Of a DNA stretch of 64,000 nucleotides, positions 18,093-28,203 are shown piece after piece. Position 1 is the stretch's first letter, and every line of letters starts with the position of its first letter. The position numbers and the translations under genes are program-made. The stretch lies in assembly GCF_000512695.2 (NCBI RefSeq), contig NZ_AZRW02000007.1:62001-126000 (forward strand), written 5' to 3'. The stretch is from Pseudomonas sp. QTF5 (lineage in GTDB: Bacteria; Pseudomonadota; Gammaproteobacteria; Pseudomonadales; Pseudomonadaceae). The notes beneath the pieces were generated by a model. That model had not been told where the DNA came from. It was given only the letters and a program-made list of their open reading frames with translations, and ran no database searches.

Positions 18093-19832
18093 TTAAGCCT
18101 TGACCGGTTCCAGCACCAATTCCACCGTCTCAGGCCGTTTGAGCACCGAATACGTCACCGCCGTCAGCAAACTCCCGGCCACGATCGCCAGCAGATACAA
18201 CAGCGCATGGTTGATCGCATTCGGAATCAGCATCACGAACAACCCACCGTGCGGCGCCATGAGTTTGCAGCCGAAATACATCGACAACGCGCCGGTCAGC
18301 GCGCCGCCAGCGATGCTCGCCGGAATCACCCGCAGCGGGTCTTTCGCCGCAAACGGAATCGCCCCCTCGGAGATAAAGCACAACCCCAATACCAGCGCCG
18401 CTTTACCGGCCTCGCGTTCAGTCTGGGCGAACTTGCGCCGGGCAATGAACGTGGCGATGCCCAGGCCAATCGGCGGCACCATGCCAGCGGCCATGGTTGC
18501 GGCCATCGGTGCATAACTTTGCGACGCCAGCAGCCCTACCGAAAACGCGTAAGCCGCCTTGTTGATCGGCCCGCCGAGGTCGACGCACATCATGCCGCCC
18601 AGCAGCACACCGAGCAGGATGGCGTTGGTGGTGCCCATGCTGTCGAGGAAGTGCGTGAGCCCCGCGAGCATCCCGGCCACCGGTTTGCCGACCACGTAGA
18701 TCATCACCAGACCGGTGAACAGGCTCGCCAGCAACGGAATGATCAGGATCGGTTTCAGTGCCTCAAGGCTCTGCGGCAAGCGCGCGTAGCGGTTGATCGC
18801 CTGGGCCGCATAGCCGGCGATGAAACCGGCAATGATCCCGCCGATGAAACCGGCGCCCAGGGTGCTCGCCAGCAAACCACCGATCATCCCCGGCGCCAGG
18901 CCCGGGCGGTCGGCGATCGAGTAGGCGATGTACCCCGCCAGCAGCGGCACCATCAGCTTGAACGCGGTCTCGCCGCCGATCTGCATCAGCGCCGCCGCGA
19001 GCGTGCCTTCCTCCTTGAACGCGGTGATGCCGAACACGAAGGACAAGGCGATCATCAGACCGCCCGCCACCACCATCGGCAGCATGTACGACACACCGGT
19101 CAGCAGGTGTTTGTAGAGGCCGGTCTTCTCTTGTTTGGCCGGGCCTTTGGCGCCCGTCGAAGCGCTTTCCTGCCTGCCTTCGGCAAGGGCTTTGTTCAGC
19201 GTTGCTTCGGCCTGTTTCAGGGCGATGCCGGTGCCACAGCGGTAGATTTTCTTGCCGGCGAAACGCTCGGTGGCGACTTCGATGTCTGCCGCCAGCAGCA
19301 CCACGTCAGCATCGGCAATCGCCTCTGCGCTGAGTGGATTGCGTGCGCCGACCGAACCCTGCGTTTCCACTTGCAAGTCGTAACCCAGGCGTTTGGCCGC
19401 TTGCTGCAAAGCTTCGGCGGCCATGAAGGTGTGGGCGACGCCGGTCGGGCATGCGGTGACGGCCACCAGGCGCGGTGCATTTTTAACCACCGCAGCAGGC
19501 TCGGCGGTGGCTTCGGGCGCGACGTAAACCTCGGCCTCTTCTACCCCGCGACGCAGCAGTGCTTCGACATCTTGCAAGGCCTGGGCCGGGGTGCTCTGGA
19601 ACACGCGTTTGCCGACGAACCGCGACATATCCACTGGCCCGCTGGTGACCAGCAACACCCACTCAGCGGCTTCAAGGGTCGAGGCCGACAGTTGACGTTC
19701 CGGATGGGCCGCATCAACCACTTCGACACTGGTGCTCCAGCCCTGACGCTGGGCGGCTGCATCAAGCAGACGAGCACACAGCACACTGGTGACCATGCCG
19801 TTCGGGCAGGCCGTAACAATGGCTAACTTCAT
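18093..19832 (-). CDS. fruA: fructose PTS EIIB'BC permease
   Basis: A membrane component of the fructose phosphotransferase system, 579 residues, that imports fructose as fructose-1-phosphate. It has a first IIB-like domain with Cys9 (TACPNG) and a second IIB with phospho-acceptor Cys128 (TACPTGVAHT). A linker leads to a IIC membrane domain with about eight to ten helices from about 225 onward (LLTGVSYMLPMVVAGG). It is the last gene of fruB-fruK-fruA, 11 bases after fruK. Confidence 0.96.
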   Translation of the reverse strand: MKLAIVTACPNGMVTSVLCARLLDAAAQRQGWSTSVEVVDAAHPERQLSASTLEAAEWVLLVTSGPVDMSRFVGKRVFQSTPAQALQDVEALLRRGVEEAEVYVAPEATAEPAAVVKNAPRLVAVTACPTGVAHTFMAAEALQQAAKRLGYDLQVETQGSVGARNPLSAEAIADADVVLLAADIEVATERFAGKKIYRCGTGIALKQAEATLNKALAEGRQESASTGAKGPAKQEKTGLYKHLLTGVSYMLPMVVAGGLMIALSFVFGITAFKEEGTLAAALMQIGGETAFKLMVPLLAGYIAYSIADRPGLAPGMIGGLLASTLGAGFIGGIIAGFIAGYAAQAINRYARLPQSLEALKPILIIPLLASLFTGLVMIYVVGKPVAGMLAGLTHFLDSMGTTNAILLGVLLGGMMCVDLGGPINKAAYAFSVGLLASQSYAPMAATMAAGMVPPIGLGIATFIARRKFAQTEREAGKAALVLGLCFISEGAIPFAAKDPLRVIPASIAGGALTGALSMYFGCKLMAPHGGLFVMLIPNAINHALLYLLAIVAGSLLTAVTYSVLKRPETVELVLEPVKA

Positions 19833-19843
19833 GTCAAACCCTC

Positions 19844-20785
19844 TTATTGTTCTGTCAGGGGGCGCACGCGCACGCCCTGTTCAAGCCGCGCCAGTTGCGC
19901 GGCATCGCCGATACCAAAACCGATCTGGGTGACGGCCATGGCGGCAATCGCGGTGGCGGTGCGCAAGGTTTGTTCGGGCGTATCGGCGCTGAGCAACCCA
20001 TGCAGCATGCCCGCCAGCAACGAATCCCCCGCACCGACAGTGCTGACCACGCTGACCTTGGGCGGCGTGGCGTGCATGGCCGAGCCGACACTGAACCAGT
20101 TCACTCCGTCGGCACCATGGGAAATCACCACGTGCTCGATGCCATGGGCATGCAAGCGGCTCGCCGCTTCGGCTTGGGCGGTCACGCAAACCACCTCGCA
20201 ATCCAGCGCCTCAGCCAGTTCTTCGGTATTGGGTTTGATCAGCCATGGGCCGGCCGTCAGACCTGCGCGCAAGGCTTCACCGCTGGTGTCGAGCGCCACT
20301 TTCAGACCACGCTTTTTCAAGCGCTGGATCAACTCGCGCAACCACTGAGGATTCACACCACGGGGCAAACTACCGGCCACGACAACTGCGTCATGCCCTG
20401 GAGCAATCTGGTCGAGACGATCGAGCAAAGCCTGCTGCGCCGCTTCACTGACCCTCGGCCCCGGACCGTTGATATCGGTGATGCGCCCATCGCTTTCCGC
20501 CAGTTTGATATTGCTGCGGGTCTCGCCCGGGACGCGGACGAATGCATCGGTAAAGCCGCGTTTGGCGAATAGGGTTTCGAACGCCTGAAGGTTGTCTTCC
20601 CCGAGAAAACCGCTGACGGTCAGCTGATGACCGAGGTCGGCCAGCACTTGGGCCACATTCACCCCTTTGCCGGCGGCGTGGGTGTGCATTTCGTCGCTGC
20701 GGTTGACCTGACCGGGTATCAGATGCGGCAACTGAACGGTGAGGTCCAGCGCCGGGTTAAGGGTCAGGGTTAAAATCTTGGCCAT
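19844..20785 (-). CDS. fruK: 1-phosphofructokinase
   Basis: A PfkB-family sugar kinase of 313 residues that phosphorylates fructose-1-phosphate to fructose-1,6-bisphosphate in the cytoplasm. Marks are the N-terminal TLNPALDLTV, the substrate loop GKGVNVAQVL and the signature VGAGDSLLAGM with catalytic Asp254. It starts at ATG 20785, overlapping the fruB stop by one base (TAATG), which implies coupled translation. In P. putida, fructose-1-phosphate is the FruR inducer, so this enzyme also removes the signal. Confidence 0.97.
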   Translation of the reverse strand: MAKILTLTLNPALDLTVQLPHLIPGQVNRSDEMHTHAAGKGVNVAQVLADLGHQLTVSGFLGEDNLQAFETLFAKRGFTDAFVRVPGETRSNIKLAESDGRITDINGPGPRVSEAAQQALLDRLDQIAPGHDAVVVAGSLPRGVNPQWLRELIQRLKKRGLKVALDTSGEALRAGLTAGPWLIKPNTEELAEALDCEVVCVTAQAEAASRLHAHGIEHVVISHGADGVNWFSVGSAMHATPPKVSVVSTVGAGDSLLAGMLHGLLSADTPEQTLRTATAIAAMAVTQIGFGIGDAAQLARLEQGVRVRPLTEQ

Positions 20786-23646
20786 TACAGGGCCTCCACT
20801 AATGCGCGGACTTCGTTCGCGCTGCCCACGGCCAGGGCCTGTTGGGCAAGGGTTTGAGTCTGGGTCAGGCTGAGTTCACGAATACGTGCCTTGACCTCGG
20901 CAATGCTGCGGCCCGACACGCTCAACTCATCCACACCCAGGCCCACCAGCACCGGCACCGCCAGCGGATCGGCCGCCAGTTCACCGCACACGCCGACCCA
21001 CTTGCCATGAGCATGAGCCGCACGCACGGTGATGTCGATCAGTTGCAGCACCGCTGGATGCAAGCCGTCAGCCTGGGCCGACAAGGTGGGATGACCACGG
21101 TCGATGGCCAGGGTGTATTGCGTCAGGTCGTTGGTGCCGACGCTGAAAAAGTCCACCTCTTTGGCCAGCACCGGCGCCAGCAAGGCGGCCGACGGTACTT
21201 CGATCATGATCCCCAGTTGCAGGTCCGCAACCGGGATCTCCAGGCGCAGACGTTCGGTCATGTCCCGAGCCTGACGCCACTCATCGACGCTGCCGACCAT
21301 CGGGAACATGATCCGCAATGGACGGTTGTCAGCCGCTCGCAGCAAGGCGCGCAACTGCGCTTCCATGACCTGCGGGCGTTGCAGGGTCAAGCGAATGCCA
21401 CGCACACCGAGGAACGGGTTTTCTTCTTTCGCGATCGGCCAGTACGGCAGCGGTTTGTCACCACCGACGTCGAGGGTGCGCACCACCAGCGGTCGACCGG
21501 CCAAGCCATCGAGTACGCGACGGTATTCGACTTCCTGAGTCGCCTCGTCCGGCGCTTGCGGGTGGGCCATGAAGATCAGTTCGGTGCGCAGCAGGCCAAT
21601 GCCTTCGGCGCCCTGCTCCACCGCGCTGGTGACACCGGCGCTTTCACCGATGTTGGCGAACACTTCCACCGCGTGACCATCGGTGGTCAGCGCCGGTTGA
21701 TGGCGTTGTTCAGCGGCGGCTTTCAAGCGCAGTTCGCGGGTATCCCGCTCTTCGGTGGCGCGTTGCAAGGTTGCGGCATCAGCGTCCACGTGCAGGCGAC
21801 CGCGTTGGCCATCGATCAACAGCGGTGTGCCCGGCTTCAGCAGCAACACGGCGGCACCGGCGCCCACCAGCGCCGGAATACCGAGGGCACGGGCGACGAT
21901 GGCGCTGTGGGCCGTGGCACCACCGCGAGCGGTGAGGATGCCGGCTACGCGCGTCGGATCGAGACGCGCCACATCGGACGGACCGACTTCGTCCATCACC
22001 AAAATGTACGGCTGCGCGGGCTCGGCCGGTGTTTCGACGCCACTCAATTGCGCCAGCACCCGACGGCCAATATCGCGCAAGTCAGCGGCACGCTCGGCGA
22101 GCAAGGCGTCCTGCAGCGATTCCTGTTGTTTGGCGGCCGCTTCAATCACCGCCATCCATGCCGCTTCGGCGCTTTCGCCTTGCTTGAGGCGAGTGTCGAC
22201 TTCGTCGGTCAGTTCCGGGTCGTCGAGCATTTCCTGATGGGTGATGAAAATCTCGCGAATCGCCTTGGCCTTGCTGCGCTCGATCAGGGCTTCGATGTCG
22301 CGACGCACATCCGCCAGCGCTTGCTTGAGACGTTCACGCTCGATGGCGGCGGACTCACCGCGCAGCGGGTAATCAATGATTTGCAGCACTTGAATATGCG
22401 CCGGGCCGATGGCAATCCCCGGTGCGGCGGCAATCGCCTGAACCAGGCTGCCGGACTTTGGCGCGAGCAGCACTTCGACGACTTCGGCGAGCACTTCGCG
22501 CTGTTGGCTCACGGCCGGCAGTGGCTCGACTTCTTCACCGAGGCCTTCTTCGATGGCCGCCAACAAGGCTGGCAAGGCGTCGGCGGCGATAGTCGGTTCG
22601 GCGATGAATTCCAGCACCTGACCGCGACGGGCGCCAAGGCTGAGCAGTTTGCTCAAACTCTTCACCGATACCGCGCTGTCATGGCCATCGACAATGCGCA
22701 CGCGGATTTCGCCTTCAAAGCTTTTCGCCAGTTGCGCGAGGATCTTCGCCGGGCGCGCATGCAAACCGTGGGCGTTGGCCAAGGCAATGCGTACGCTCGG
22801 CCAATCCGCCGGCACTTCACCGCCGAGGACTTCCAGCACCGCGCGACTGCTGGTGGCACGGCCCAATTCATGACCCCGGCCTTCGATCAGCAACGCGCAA
22901 AGGCGTTCGAGCAGCGCCTGATGGGCTTCACCGAGGCTGGCCAGGCAGAACAGACCGCTCAACGGCTGACCGAGGTAACGTATGGGTTTATCCGGGGTGA
23001 CGAAGGCCAGGCCCGGACGCTTCACCGTTTGTTCGCTGTGCAGCCACCACAGGCCATCGCCCAGGGGCAGCGCTTCGACCTGCTGTAAAACGCCGGCAAA
23101 ACCATTGCTCACGCAATCGGCCTGCCGCAACAAACGGGCACCGCGCCAGACCAGTTCTTCAAAGTCATCGGCGGAAACACTGAGGCCGATCATCTGTGCG
23201 TCCAGCGCCAGTTCTTGCGGCGCGCCTTGCAGCAGTTTCAGCAAGGCTTCGGCGGAACTGGCGCGGCGCAGAGCCTGGCCCAGATCGGTTTCACCGAGGG
23301 CGCGGGTCAGCAGTTGCAGCAGGCGCAGGTGTTCATCGGATTTGGCGGCGATACCAATCGCCAGATAAACGATCTGGCCATCGCCCCAGTCCACGCCGTC
23401 CGGGAACTGCATCAGCCGCACGCCAGTGGCGAACACCTGATCGCGGGTTTCCGGGGTGCCGTGGGGGATGGCAATACCTTGGCCGAGAAAGGTCGAGCCC
23501 TGGGTTTCCCGGGCCTGCAAGCCCGCAAGGTAACCGTCGGCCACCAAGCCATCGGTCACGAGTCGGTCAGCGAGCAATTGCAAGGCGGTGGCTTTATCCA
23601 TAGCCGACTGGCCCATGGATATCTGCTCTATGGTGAGCTCGAGCAT
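20785..23646 (-). CDS. fruB: fructose PTS EIIA-HPr-EI fusion protein
   Basis: A single 953-residue soluble protein carrying the phosphate chain for fructose import. EIIA-Fru has His62 (AIPHGTPE), a linker domain follows, HPr has His296 (AHGLHARPA), and Enzyme I runs from about 405 with His580 (GGATAHSAI) and a C-terminal PEP-binding barrel. Phosphate passes from PEP through EI, HPr and EIIA to FruA. This domain order is the normal pseudomonad arrangement. It is first in the operon and divergent from fruR, with a FruR operator in the intergenic DNA. Confidence 0.96.
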   Translation of the reverse strand: MLELTIEQISMGQSAMDKATALQLLADRLVTDGLVADGYLAGLQARETQGSTFLGQGIAIPHGTPETRDQVFATGVRLMQFPDGVDWGDGQIVYLAIGIAAKSDEHLRLLQLLTRALGETDLGQALRRASSAEALLKLLQGAPQELALDAQMIGLSVSADDFEELVWRGARLLRQADCVSNGFAGVLQQVEALPLGDGLWWLHSEQTVKRPGLAFVTPDKPIRYLGQPLSGLFCLASLGEAHQALLERLCALLIEGRGHELGRATSSRAVLEVLGGEVPADWPSVRIALANAHGLHARPAKILAQLAKSFEGEIRVRIVDGHDSAVSVKSLSKLLSLGARRGQVLEFIAEPTIAADALPALLAAIEEGLGEEVEPLPAVSQQREVLAEVVEVLLAPKSGSLVQAIAAAPGIAIGPAHIQVLQIIDYPLRGESAAIERERLKQALADVRRDIEALIERSKAKAIREIFITHQEMLDDPELTDEVDTRLKQGESAEAAWMAVIEAAAKQQESLQDALLAERAADLRDIGRRVLAQLSGVETPAEPAQPYILVMDEVGPSDVARLDPTRVAGILTARGGATAHSAIVARALGIPALVGAGAAVLLLKPGTPLLIDGQRGRLHVDADAATLQRATEERDTRELRLKAAAEQRHQPALTTDGHAVEVFANIGESAGVTSAVEQGAEGIGLLRTELIFMAHPQAPDEATQEVEYRRVLDGLAGRPLVVRTLDVGGDKPLPYWPIAKEENPFLGVRGIRLTLQRPQVMEAQLRALLRAADNRPLRIMFPMVGSVDEWRQARDMTERLRLEIPVADLQLGIMIEVPSAALLAPVLAKEVDFFSVGTNDLTQYTLAIDRGHPTLSAQADGLHPAVLQLIDITVRAAHAHGKWVGVCGELAADPLAVPVLVGLGVDELSVSGRSIAEVKARIRELSLTQTQTLAQQALAVGSANEVRALVEAL

Positions 23647-23947
23647 GCTTTCTCCTTTTTGGCGCCGTGTGACGCCAGGTATTGTTTTGATTGATTCAGC
23701 TTAGGCCCTTGGGAGCACCTTTTCAGGGGCAGTTTTGGCGGTTTCGCGGCAGAACCGTCCAAAGCGACCTGTAACGTAGAAAATACGCCTGCTGAAACGT
23801 TTAATCTAGAATGTTAGGCACGTTACTCGATAATGTCTCATCCTTGAAGTCCAATTGTCGGATCTGCTGCGACAATGGTCGCCTGCCCGAATCGGGTAGG
23901 ATTGGCGAAAATGTCGGGCAAGCTCGAACAAATAAGGAAAACCCGGG
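23647..23947. other. fruB-fruR divergent control region
   Basis: 301 bases without a gene. It contains the FruR operator at 23793-23804 and the start region of fruR, with aaggaaa at 23934-23940 just before TTG 23948. No terminator or further frame is evident. Confidence 0.6.
23793..23804. promoter_or_regulatory. FruR (Cra) operator
   Basis: tgaaacgtttaa on the plus strand is ttaaacgtttca on the minus strand. This is the operator I recall for P. putida FruR, and it fits the E. coli Cra consensus. It lies about 147 bases upstream of fruB and 144 upstream of fruR, so both could be controlled from it. Confidence 0.8.
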
Positions 23948-24943
23948 TTGAAACTCAGTGATATTGCACAGTTGGCCGGCGTCTCCGTGACTACCGCCAG
24001 TTATGTCATCAATGGCAAGGCTGAACAGCAACGCATCAGCAGTGCCACCGTCGAACGCGTGCGTGCGGTGGTCGAACAACATGGCTTCACACCCAACCCT
24101 CAGGCTGCCGGGTTGCGCAGTCGGCACACCCGCACCCTGGGCTTCATTCTGCCGGACCTGGAAAACCCCAGTTACGCACGCATTGCCAAACTGCTGGAAC
24201 AAGGCGCCCGGGCTCGCGGCTATCAGCTGCTGATCGCCAGCTCCGACGATGCGCCGGACAGCGAACGGCAATTGCTGCAACTGTTCCGCGCCCGCCGCTG
24301 CGATGCACTGATCGTCGCCAGTTGCCTGCCGGCCGGCGACGACAGTTATCGCCAGTTGCAGGCCAAAGGCATTCCGATCATCGCCATCGACCGGGTGATG
24401 GAGCCTGAGCACTTTTGCTCGGTGATCAGTGACGACCGTGAAGCCAGTCTGCAGCTTACCCGCAGCCTGCTGGACCCGTTGCCCAAGCAGATCGCGCTGA
24501 TCGGTGCCCGTCCCGAATTGAGTATCAGCCAGGAACGAGCGGCGGGTTTCAAGGAAGCGCTGAACGGCTTCAAAGGCGAGGCGCTGATCGAACACGGTGA
24601 GTCGTTCAGCCGTGAATGCGGTAAACAATTGATGGAAGAGTTGCTTCAGCGCCTGGGCCATTTACCGGATGCGCTGGTGACCACGTCCTACGTGCTGCTT
24701 CAGGGCGTGTTCGATGCCTTGCACGACTTCCCGCTGAAAACCCGTCCGCTACGCCTGGGTACCTTCGGTGATACGCAGTTGCTGGACTTCCTGCCACTGC
24801 CGGTCAACGCCATGTCCCAGCAGCATCAGCTGATCGCCGATAAGGCGCTGCAACTGGCGCTGGCGGCCATTGAACAGGCCGATTACCAACCCGGCGTGCA
24901 GGCCATCGCGCGGACCTTCAAGCAGCGAATTCATCAGGACTGA
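23948..24943 (+). CDS. fruR: fructose operon regulator FruR (Cra), LacI family
   Basis: A 331-residue LacI-type repressor. The N-terminal helix-turn-helix has LSDIAQLAGVSVTTASYVIN, followed by the hinge and a sugar-phosphate-binding periplasmic-type core (LGFILPDLENPSYARI). The start is TTG 23948 with aaggaaa upstream, giving the family's MKLSDIA opening. It is divergent from fruB with the operator between them. In P. putida this protein is a local regulator of fruBKA responding to fructose-1-phosphate, unlike the global Cra of enterics. Confidence 0.95.
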   Translation: MKLSDIAQLAGVSVTTASYVINGKAEQQRISSATVERVRAVVEQHGFTPNPQAAGLRSRHTRTLGFILPDLENPSYARIAKLLEQGARARGYQLLIASSDDAPDSERQLLQLFRARRCDALIVASCLPAGDDSYRQLQAKGIPIIAIDRVMEPEHFCSVISDDREASLQLTRSLLDPLPKQIALIGARPELSISQERAAGFKEALNGFKGEALIEHGESFSRECGKQLMEELLQRLGHLPDALVTTSYVLLQGVFDALHDFPLKTRPLRLGTFGDTQLLDFLPLPVNAMSQQHQLIADKALQLALAAIEQADYQPGVQAIARTFKQRIHQD

Positions 24944-24946
24944 GCC

Positions 24947-25723
24947 GTGGAACTGATCGACACCCACACTCATCTGGATTTCCCGGATTTCGACGTGGAT
25001 CGTCAGGCGCTGCTAACCGAGAGCCGCGCCCTCGGCGTGCGACGAATGGTGGTGCTGGGGGTTTATCAGGCCAATTGGCAGCGGGTCTGGGACTTGGTGC
25101 AGAGCGATCCCGATCTGCACGCGGCGTTCGGTTTGCACCCGGTGTATCTGGATGACCATCGCCCTCAGGATTTGACCGAACTCGGTGACTGGCTGACGCG
25201 TCTGGCGGGCCATCGGCAGTTGTGCGCGGTGGGCGAGATCGGCCTGGATTACTTCATCGAAACCCTGGATCGCGAACGTCAGCAGGCGCTGTTCAACGCT
25301 CAATTACAACTGGCGGCGGACTTCAATCTGCCGGCTCTGATTCATGTGCGACGCAGCCATGCGACGGTGATTGCCACGCTCAAACGATTTCGCTTGAAGC
25401 GCGCGGGGATCATTCATGCCTTCGCCGGTAGCCAGGAAGAGGCTCGCGAATACATCAAGCTGGGTTTCAAACTCGGCCTCGGCGGTGCCGCGACCTGGCC
25501 GCAGGCCCTGCGCATGCACCGCGTGCTCGCCGGTTTGCCCGTTGAATCGGTGGTACTGGAAACCGATTCACCGGACATGGCCCCCGCCATGTTTCCCGGC
25601 CAACGTAACAGCCCGGCTCATTTGCCGGCAATCTGCGAGGCACTGTCCGCCCTCATGGCGATCAGCCCCGAACGATTGGCTGCTGCCAGCACGGCCAATG
25701 CGTGTGAGCTGTTCAACTGGTAA
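24947..25723 (+). CDS. TatD family metal-dependent DNase
   Basis: A 258-residue TIM-barrel amidohydrolase-like nuclease. It has the N-terminal DTHTHLD metal-binding motif, VGEIGLDYF, IHVRRSH, IHAFAGS and ETDSPDM. Relatives (TatD, YcfH, YjjV) are 3'-5' exo- or endonucleases or deacylases. The start GTG 24947 is three bases after the fruR stop, so it is probably co-transcribed with fruR; that pairing is usual in Pseudomonas and has no clear functional reason. Confidence 0.93.
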   Translation: MELIDTHTHLDFPDFDVDRQALLTESRALGVRRMVVLGVYQANWQRVWDLVQSDPDLHAAFGLHPVYLDDHRPQDLTELGDWLTRLAGHRQLCAVGEIGLDYFIETLDRERQQALFNAQLQLAADFNLPALIHVRRSHATVIATLKRFRLKRAGIIHAFAGSQEEAREYIKLGFKLGLGGAATWPQALRMHRVLAGLPVESVVLETDSPDMAPAMFPGQRNSPAHLPAICEALSALMAISPERLAAASTANACELFNW

Positions 25724-25741
25724 TCAGTCGCCACATACATC

Positions 25742-25833
25742 CCCTGTGGGAGCGGGCTTGCTCGCGAAGAGGCCGTCACATTCAAAATTGATGTGACTGA
25801 TAGACCGCTTTCGCGAGCAAGCCCGCTCCCACA
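25742..25833. repeat. REPIN, inverted REP pair
   Basis: ctgtgggagcgggcttgctc at 25744 and its reverse complement gagcaagcccgctcccac, ending at 25833, lie between the convergent tatD-like and chemoreceptor genes. Confidence 0.92.
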
Positions 25834-25852
25834 TTGGATCTGCTGTGTCGCG

Positions 25853-27883
25853 TCAAACCCGGAACGCGCTGATCAATTGCTTGAGTTCCACTACCTGAGC
25901 CGACAACGCACGACTGGCATTTTCAGTCTGGTGCGCGCCTTCGGCGGTGCGCTCACCGGCGCGGTTGATCTCGACGATGTTCTGGTCGATGTCGTGAGCC
26001 ACCGCAGTCTGCTGCTCTACCGCAGCGGCGATCTGCTGGTTCTGGTCGACGATCATACCGACGGCGCCGAGGATGTTTTCCAGCGCCTGCTGGACCTTTT
26101 CCGACTGCCCGACCGTGCCGTTGGCCATCTGATGGCTGGTGCCCATCGCCTTGACCGCCGCACCGACACCGCTGTGCAGCTTGGCGATCATCTGCTCGAT
26201 TTCTTCGGTCGATTGCTGGGTGCGTTTGGCCAGGGTCCGGACCTCGTCCGCCACCACCGCAAAACCACGGCCCTGCTCGCCCGCGCGTGCAGCTTCGATG
26301 GCCGCGTTGAGGGCCAGCAGGTTGGTCTGTTCGGCAATGCTTTTGATCACTTCCAGCACACGACTGATGGACTGGCTGTCGCTGGCCAGTTGATTGATCA
26401 CCCGCGCCGACTGATCGATCTCACTGGCCAGTGCAGCGATGCTGCCCTGCTGGGACTCTACCAGCCCGCGCCCGCTAATGGTCTCGTCGTTGACGCTGTG
26501 GGCGCTGCTGACGGCCGCCGCGGCACTGCGCGCCACCTCCAGAGAAGTGGCTGACATCTGGTTCATCGCGGTGGCGACCTGCTCGATCTGCGTACGCTGC
26601 CCCGCCACCGCCTGATTGCTCTGGGCGGACACGTTTTCGACCTGGCCGGCCTGGCGCTCGACCTCACTGACGGTCTGGCCCACCCGCTCGATCAGATCAT
26701 GGATTTTCTTCACGGTGCCGGTGAATACCTCGCCCAACTCGCCCAGTTCATCACGGCTGTTGGCGCTGAAGGTCACGGTCATGTCCCCGGCCGCCACCTT
26801 GTCCATCACCGCGCCAAGACGCTTGAGGGTGGTGCGGGTCGAGGCATAGAAACCGCCGTAGAGGTAAAAAATCAACACAAACACCAGCGCCAGCGCCACT
26901 GCCTGCAGGATCATGTGAGTGCGGTGCTGCTCCAGCCGCTGCTGCAACTGGGTACCGAGAAATTTCAGGGTGGCTTCATTGAGCTGGTAAGTCTGGTCGA
27001 TCAGGCCCGTGACCTGATCGTAAAAGGTCTGCCACGGTGCATCGAGGGTGTCAGCCATCACCACTTGTTCTTCGAACAGTTCACTGGCCTTTTTCAGCGA
27101 GGCCTTACTGCGTTCGGCCTGAGCAGCCAGGGTTTCGTGCGCCGCTTTACTGGAGCCCAGAGCGTCCTGCAGCTTCAGGCCGTATTCGGCCTGAAGCTTT
27201 TCGATCTGCGCCAGCAACTCATCGAAACGGGTGCTCGACGCCGAATTGAGAAAGCCCTGCCCCAACGAGTAAGAACCCATCGCCCGGCCTTCGCCGAGCG
27301 TCTGGGTGACGGCTGGCGTGACGTTGGTAATGAGCTCGCTCAGCTGACGCATGTCGCTCTGGCTGTCGCGGCTCAGGCCTGCCTGACTGGTGATGATCTG
27401 GCTGAAAATCTGCGCGTTGCCGAGCAACTTGCCGATCAGCGCACTTTTGCTTTGCAAGGAGTTTTCCGTTTGCTGGGCCTTGAACGCGGCGATCATTTCA
27501 TCGCGCTTGCCATCGAAAAAGGCGATTTGCTCCGGGTCAGTGGTCATCGCCGCCAGCCCTTGCAAACGGCTCAGAACACTTTGCTCCAGGGCGCTGATAT
27601 TCGATTCGATATTGCCGGCCTTGCCGGACTGGCCGAGGGTGACATTGATCTGCACCAGGTTGTTCAGGGTTTCCAGGTCCCGGCGCAGGCTCAGGCCGCT
27701 GCCCAACAGGTCGAGGCTCTGCAGCTCGACCCGTGTGCCCTGGAATTCGCGATAGGAATCGCGCACCAGATAGAAGTTGGTCACCAGCATCGGCACGAGG
27801 AATAGCACGCTGATCAGGCTGAACTTCATGCCGAAGCTCAGGCGGTTCATTAGCGCGACGGCGGGATAGAGCAAGCTCTTCAC
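25853..27883 (-). CDS. methyl-accepting chemotaxis protein
   Basis: A chemoreceptor of 676 residues. It has a first membrane helix at about 21-41, an unusually long all-helical periplasmic region (about 42-323), a second helix at about 324-346, a HAMP domain, and a signalling coiled coil with the conserved tip [20 protein letters not shown]. The ligand is unknown. I chose GTG 27883 because agggaga lies just upstream and the membrane anchor starts at once; the frame continues 98 codons further upstream without protein character. It precedes ampE in the same order as PA4520-PA4521 in P. aeruginosa. Confidence 0.93.
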   Translation of the reverse strand: MKSLLYPAVALMNRLSFGMKFSLISVLFLVPMLVTNFYLVRDSYREFQGTRVELQSLDLLGSGLSLRRDLETLNNLVQINVTLGQSGKAGNIESNISALEQSVLSRLQGLAAMTTDPEQIAFFDGKRDEMIAAFKAQQTENSLQSKSALIGKLLGNAQIFSQIITSQAGLSRDSQSDMRQLSELITNVTPAVTQTLGEGRAMGSYSLGQGFLNSASSTRFDELLAQIEKLQAEYGLKLQDALGSSKAAHETLAAQAERSKASLKKASELFEEQVVMADTLDAPWQTFYDQVTGLIDQTYQLNEATLKFLGTQLQQRLEQHRTHMILQAVALALVFVLIFYLYGGFYASTRTTLKRLGAVMDKVAAGDMTVTFSANSRDELGELGEVFTGTVKKIHDLIERVGQTVSEVERQAGQVENVSAQSNQAVAGQRTQIEQVATAMNQMSATSLEVARSAAAAVSSAHSVNDETISGRGLVESQQGSIAALASEIDQSARVINQLASDSQSISRVLEVIKSIAEQTNLLALNAAIEAARAGEQGRGFAVVADEVRTLAKRTQQSTEEIEQMIAKLHSGVGAAVKAMGTSHQMANGTVGQSEKVQQALENILGAVGMIVDQNQQIAAAVEQQTAVAHDIDQNIVEINRAGERTAEGAHQTENASRALSAQVVELKQLISAFRV

Positions 27884-28203
27884 TGTGAAGTCTCCCTTTG
27901 AATTCTTATTTTTATGGCAGGCGCGCAGAGACAGCAGATAGCCACTATTGGCGCTATCTCTGTATAGCCTAAATCGGCGGAGGGTTTTGTAACTTAAGGT
28001 TAACGACAGGGTGCCGTTGTTGGAGCGGATGAGCCCCCTGTGGCGAGGGAGCTTGTCGGAACGCCGCACCGTCCCGCTCGGCTGCGAAGCAGTCGTAAAT
28101 CCGGGCAACCCGGTCTGTCTGAAAGGGTGCTGGGGGGCCGCTTCGCGCCCCAGCGGGAGCAAGCTCCCTCGCCACAATGATATTCACTTGAGATGTATCG
28201 TGG
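27884..28203. other. intergenic region with a REP-like inverted repeat
   Basis: 320 bases between ampE and the chemoreceptor. It holds the repeat at 28041-28175 and, by position, the chemoreceptor promoter. No gene was seen. Confidence 0.5.
28041..28175. repeat. REP-like inverted repeat (tggcgagggagcttg type)
   Basis: 15-base exact arms (28041-28055 and 28160-28174) are separated by about 100 bases. This sequence class differs from the gtgggagcgggcttgctcgc REPs elsewhere in the window. Confidence 0.85.

Noticed and set aside
20842..23088. 748-codon open frame on the plus strand opposite fruB
   Set aside because: Antisense shadow of a GC-rich gene with strong third-position bias. It is rich in His/Gln/Arg, has no domain pattern, and is fully inside fruB.
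25853..28177. Chemoreceptor starting far upstream at 28177
   Set aside because: The extra 98 codons cross an inverted repeat and lack protein character. GTG 27883 has a ribosome-binding site and begins just before the membrane helix.
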